64,000 nt of DNA, taken from Cryobacterium breve. Its GTDB lineage: Bacteria; Actinomycetota; Actinomycetes; Actinomycetales; Microbacteriaceae. The stretch covers positions 496,001-560,000 of the forward strand of contig NZ_SOGJ01000023.1 of the NCBI RefSeq assembly GCF_004402375.1. Direction: 5' to 3'. Below, one piece after another: positions 61,019 to 64,000 of the stretch (its first letter is position 1; every line of letters starts with the position of its first letter). The notes beneath the pieces were generated by a model that was given only the letters and a program-made list of their open reading frames with translations, was not told the DNA's origin and searched no databases. A program made the translations under genes and the position numbers.

Positions 61019-61796
61019 AACCCGCCGCCCTGAGCACGCCCCGACCGGTCGCCCCGGTCACGAACCGGGCGAAAGATGCCCCGAGCCGCGCCTGCTCACT
61101 GCCTGCCACGACCGCGATCGGGTATTCGTTCACGGCCTGATCGGCCTCGGGCACGGGGATGCCGAGAACCGCGTCGCCGGCGGAGGCGACGTCGGTCACG
61201 TAGACGAGCCCGGCATCCGCCTGGCCGTTGGTGACCTTGCCGAGCACATCGGTGACGGCGTTCTCCTCGCTCACCGGGGCGAGCGTGACGCCCGCGGCGG
61301 CCTCGAGGGCCTGCAGTGCGGCTCCGCAGGGCACCTGCGGCGCGCAGACCACGACGTCGACGCCCGGCGCGGCGAGGTCGGCGAACGTGGCGATGCCGGC
61401 CGGGTTGTCGGCGGGCACGGCGATCATCAGGGTGTTGGTGGCGAAGACAGCAGGGCTGCCGTCCACGAGCCCGTCACGGCTGAGCTTGGCCATGTTCGTG
61501 GTGTCCGCCGCCGCGAACACGTCCGCCGGGGCTCCCTCCCGGATCTGGGTCACCAGATCGGCCGAGCCGGCGAAGTTGAGCGCGACCGTCACGCCGGGAT
61601 TGGCCTCCTCGAACCGGTCGGCCAGCTCGGTGAAGGTCTCGGTGAGGGATGCCGCCGCGAACACGGTGAGCGTCTCGCCCTGCCCCGCGGCGTTGTCGGT
61701 GCCGAGCGTTGCCCCGGCGGTTCCCACACAGCCGGCCAGCACGACGGACGCCGCCGCCAGCCCGAGCGCGAGCCGCATGCTCCGGGCGCCGGTCAC
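61005..61796 (-). CDS. modA: molybdate-binding lipoprotein ModA
   Basis: 263 residues. Signal peptide with lipobox LAGC, Cys23. [31 protein letters not shown] and [11 protein letters not shown] form the oxyanion site. GTG at 61796 overlaps the regulator stop (GTGA); an ATG six codons in is an alternative. Confidence 0.93.
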   Translation of the reverse strand: MTGARSMRLALGLAAASVVLAGCVGTAGATLGTDNAAGQGETLTVFAAASLTETFTELADRFEEANPGVTVALNFAGSADLVTQIREGAPADVFAAADTTNMAKLSRDGLVDGSPAVFATNTLMIAVPADNPAGIATFADLAAPGVDVVVCAPQVPCGAALQALEAAAGVTLAPVSEENAVTDVLGKVTNGQADAGLVYVTDVASAGDAVLGIPVPEADQAVNEYPIAVVAGSEQARLGASFARFVTGATGRGVLRAAGFGAP

Positions 61797-62215
61797 GACA
61801 GACCCTTCGGGGTTTCGACGATCACGGTGGTGGCCTTGACCACGGCCACGGCCACCGACCCCGGCACCAGGCCGAGGTCGCGCACGGCCTCGGTGCTCAT
61901 CAGGGACACCACCCGGTGGGGGCCGCACTGCAGCTCGACCTGGCTCATCACCGGGTCGCTCAGCACCCGGGTGACCAGGCCGACGAAGCGGTTGCGGGCC
62001 GAACTCGCGGTGGTGGACGGATCGGCGGGCGATGACGCGTTCTCCCGGGCCAGCGCCGTCTCGCGGGCCAGGTGGGCCAGGTCGGACCCGTCGACGACCA
62101 TGCGGCCGGCGTCGTCGGTGCTCGCGGCGAGCGCGCCGTTGTCGATCCAGCGCCGCAGGGTGTCGTCGCTGACGCCGAGGTACCCGGCGGCTTCCTTGAT
62201 CCGTATTTGCGACAT
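61793..62215 (-). CDS. HTH/TOBE molybdate-responsive regulator
   Basis: 140 residues. An excisionase-like HTH (about 1-45; IRIKEAAGYLGVSDDTLRRW) fused to one TOBE/Mop domain (about 72-138; NRFVGLVTRVLSDPVMSQVE, VAVAVVKATTVIVET). Likely senses molybdate and controls the mod genes that follow. ATG at 62215; another ATG three codons earlier is possible. Divergent from the moaB-like gene. Confidence 0.85.
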   Translation of the reverse strand: MSQIRIKEAAGYLGVSDDTLRRWIDNGALAASTDDAGRMVVDGSDLAHLARETALARENASSPADPSTTASSARNRFVGLVTRVLSDPVMSQVELQCGPHRVVSLMSTEAVRDLGLVPGSVAVAVVKATTVIVETPKGLS

Positions 62216-62308
62216 GTGGAGCATCTTATTACCGCATCTGCGGAATGGGCAGTGTGCGGGACGGAAACGCAGCACGCGCAGTGGGGCCGGCACGCGCAGT
62301 GAGGCAGG

Positions 62309-62902
62309 ATGGAGCGCGTGACCGCCGCAGCGAACCATCCGTCGACTCCGTCCCAGCCCGCCGTGCCGACCCAGTCGACCGAACCTGACCAGCCGACCCG
62401 ACCATCCGTGCCGGCCGAACCGCGCGGGCCCCGCACCGCGCAGGTGATCGTCGCCTCCACCCGCGCCGCGGCCGGCGCCTATGCTGACCGCACCGGCCCC
62501 GTCATCGACGCCTGGCTGACGGAGCGCGGCTTCGCCCTCGGCGTGCGCCGCGTGGTGCCCGACGGCGATCCGGTCGGCACTGCGCTGATCGAGGCCCTCG
62601 ACGCGGGCGTCGACCTGGTGATCACCACGGGCGGCACGGGTGTCAGCCCACACGACCTCACGCCCGAGCAGACCCTCCCGCAGCTCGACCGGCTGCTCCC
62701 CGGCCTGATGGAGGAATTTCGCCGCCGCGGCGCCGCATCCACCCCTCTGGCCGTGATCTCACGCGGCCACGCCGGGATCGCCCGCGGGCGCACCCTGGTG
62801 ATCAACCTCCCCGGGTCCCCCAGCGGCGTGAAGGATGGCCTGGGTCTCCTCACCGAGGTGCTCGACCACATCCTCGACCAGCTCCACGGCGTGGACCACT
62901 AG
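62309..62902 (+). CDS. MoaB/MogA-family molybdopterin protein
   Basis: 197 residues. A Pro/Thr/Ser-rich N-terminal 40 residues precede the MoCF-binding domain: ADRTGPVIDAWLTERGF, LVITTGGTGVSPHDLTPEQT and INLPGSPSGVKDGL. Probably adenylates or binds molybdopterin for cofactor synthesis. Its function ties in with the mod genes and the hydroxylase subunit downstream. ATG/GTG choice not critical; ATG at 62309 used. Confidence 0.88.
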   Translation: MERVTAAANHPSTPSQPAVPTQSTEPDQPTRPSVPAEPRGPRTAQVIVASTRAAAGAYADRTGPVIDAWLTERGFALGVRRVVPDGDPVGTALIEALDAGVDLVITTGGTGVSPHDLTPEQTLPQLDRLLPGLMEEFRRRGAASTPLAVISRGHAGIARGRTLVINLPGSPSGVKDGLGLLTEVLDHILDQLHGVDH

Positions 62903-62910
62903 CCCCCGCC

Positions 62911-62996
62911 CGAACGAATTCGACGGAGATTTCGGCCACATCGACGCAAAACCCTGCACAAACCCGGATATTGGGCAAAATCTCCGTCGAATTGGT
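62911..62996. repeat. 86-bp dispersed inverted-repeat element, copy 3
   Basis: Starts 8 bases after the moaB-like stop. Same ends as copies 1 and 2; here the arms extend further (AATTCGACGGAGATTT against AAATCTCCGTCGAATT), the best palindrome of the three. From 62997 to 63151 I see nothing but a ribosome-binding site. Confidence 0.88.
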
Positions 62997-63151
62997 TCGC
63001 CACCTCACTCCCCCGGCCCCGCGCCCTCCACGAACCGACGGCGGCTTGCCGTGAGGATGCCGCGAGCGAGCGCGTCGACTCGCGGGGCGATCCGGGGCAG
63101 GCGGATAATTCAGGGTGTCGACCCGCACCGAGCGGTCGAGTGAGGGAAACG

Positions 63152-64000
63152 ATGGACCTCAACACCGTGCTCACGATCACCTCCGCGCGTCACCGTGACG
63201 ACCTGGCGCACCTCGGCACCCAGGTGGCCCCGCTCGCCGGCGGCTCCGACCTGTTCGCCGACCCGCAGACGCACCTCACCGGCCTGGTCGACTTGCAGAC
63301 CCTGGGCTGGCCTGCCCTGACCCTGATGACGGATGCGGACGGTCCGGTCACGGAATCCGGCACCACCCCCGGCCTCACCATCGCCGCCACCTGCACCATC
63401 GCCGAACTCTCCCGGCTGGAGTGCGCGCCCGGCTGGACCGCGCATCCGCTGCTCCACCAGTGCTGCACAGCCCTCTACGGCTCGTTCAAGATCTGGAACG
63501 TCGCCACCGTCGGCGGCAACCTCTGCGCCTCCCTGCCGGCCGGCCCGATGACCAGCCTGGCCGCCGCCCTCGACGCCGAGGTGCTGATCTGGCGCCGCGA
63601 CGGCAGCGACGAACGGATGCCCGCGGCCGCCTTCGTCACCGGCGACACCACCAACGTGCTCGGCACCGGCGACGTGCTGCGGTCGATCCACGTGCCGGCC
63701 TCCTCGCTGGCGGCCCGCACCGCCTACCGCAAGATCGCCCTCTCCCCGCTCGGCCGCTCCGGCGTCGTGCTGATCGGCCGGCTCGACCTGGATTCGAGTT
63801 TCGTGCTCACCGTCACCGCCGGCACCGTGCGCCCGGTGCAGCTGCGCTACGATTCCCTGCCCGGTGCGGCCGCACTCGCCCGCGATATCGTCGCGATCGA
63901 CTGCTGGTTCACGGATGCCCACGGCGCCGCCGACTGGCGCCGCGCCGTGAGCGGTGTGCTGGGCGAGGAGATCCGGGCCGAACTCGCAACCGCCGAATTG
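63152..64000 (+). CDS. molybdenum-hydroxylase FAD-binding subunit (XdhB/CoxM-like), cut at window edge
   Basis: 283 codons to the edge. FAD motif 1 VAPLAGGSDLFAD and motif 2 IWNVATVGGNLCASLPAGPM place it in the xanthine-dehydrogenase medium-subunit family. GAGGG precedes the ATG at 63152. The iron-sulfur and molybdopterin subunits probably follow outside the window. Substrate (purine, CO or other) undetermined. Confidence 0.88.
   Translation, partial: MDLNTVLTITSARHRDDLAHLGTQVAPLAGGSDLFADPQTHLTGLVDLQTLGWPALTLMTDADGPVTESGTTPGLTIAATCTIAELSRLECAPGWTAHPLLHQCCTALYGSFKIWNVATVGGNLCASLPAGPMTSLAAALDAEVLIWRRDGSDERMPAAAFVTGDTTNVLGTGDVLRSIHVPASSLAARTAYRKIALSPLGRSGVVLIGRLDLDSSFVLTVTAGTVRPVQLRYDSLPGAAALARDIVAIDCWFTDAHGAADWRRAVSGVLGEEIRAELATAEL

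Noticed and set aside
1-64000. tRNA, rRNA or complete insertion sequences
   Set aside because: No tRNA-like cloverleaf, rRNA segment or transposase frame was recognised on either strand.

Overview
The window is GC-rich, densely packed actinobacterial DNA. The combination of a FtsR/GarA-type locus, a Ku/LigD pair, a C50 carotenoid operon with split lycopene cyclase (crtYe/crtYf) and lycopene elongase (crtEb), DUF222/13E12 HNH genes, SufU rather than IscU, and a single-locus Gram-positive flagellum fits a pigmented, motile member of the Microbacteriaceae (Cryobacterium/Leifsonia-like). The family placement is inferred from gene content, not from a marker-gene comparison.

Layout. 1-5130: 5' part of pyruvate carboxylase, a ParA-type ATPase, two MerR regulators, the FHA protein GarA/OdhI and a CDP-alcohol phosphatidyltransferase. 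5179-9606: divergent ku/ligD for non-homologous end joining, a Nudix hydrolase and apt. 9702-15419: one tightly overlapping operon idi-crtE-crtB-crtI-crtYe-crtYf-crtEb, preceded by a 19-bp palindrome; it should convert IPP/DMAPP to lycopene and then to a cyclic C50 carotenoid of the decaprenoxanthin type. 15494-17820: an S4 RNA-binding protein, a repeat-rich gap and a lipase-maturation-factor-like membrane protein. 17898-23256: a LacI-controlled sugar locus (regulator, lipoprotein, two permeases, GH130 phosphorylase). 23446-24762: a DUF222/HNH gene.

24860-55322 is the flagellar island. A long minus-strand series runs flgB-flgC-fliE-fliF-fliG-fliH-fliI-fliJ-(NlpC/P60 peptidase)-fliK-flgD-flgE, then an interposed ABC-F gene, then flbD-motA-motB-fliM-fliN-fliO-fliP-fliQ-fliR-flhB-flhA-flhF-csrA. 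Upstream, also on minus, lie fliA, fliC, fliD, fliS and a FliT-like gene; on plus lie flgN-flgK-flgL-fliW. Five sites share one promoter layout (CTAAC/CTTAC, 15 bases, GCCGATAG-like) and probably form the FliA regulon. The fliC leader has two GGA sites that look like CsrA targets, with csrA and its antagonist fliW both encoded at the island's ends.

55323-64000 is a housekeeping and accessory stretch: a repeat-bearing gap, a VOC protein, a DUF222/HNH remnant, a guanidinium exporter (sugE) behind a guanidine-III riboswitch, sufU-sufS, modC-modB-modA with a HTH/TOBE regulator, a MoaB/MogA protein and the start of a molybdenum-hydroxylase FAD subunit.

The most unusual signal is a dispersed family of three 86-bp elements (16091, 35812, 62911). 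They have identical 16-base left ends, near-identical inverted right ends, constant length and almost unrelated middles. The window also has a nearly perfect 108-bp inverted repeat, several short tandem repeats (two inside HNH genes), a FlhF homologue without its P-loop, and a tandem operator-like motif between fliA and flgN.
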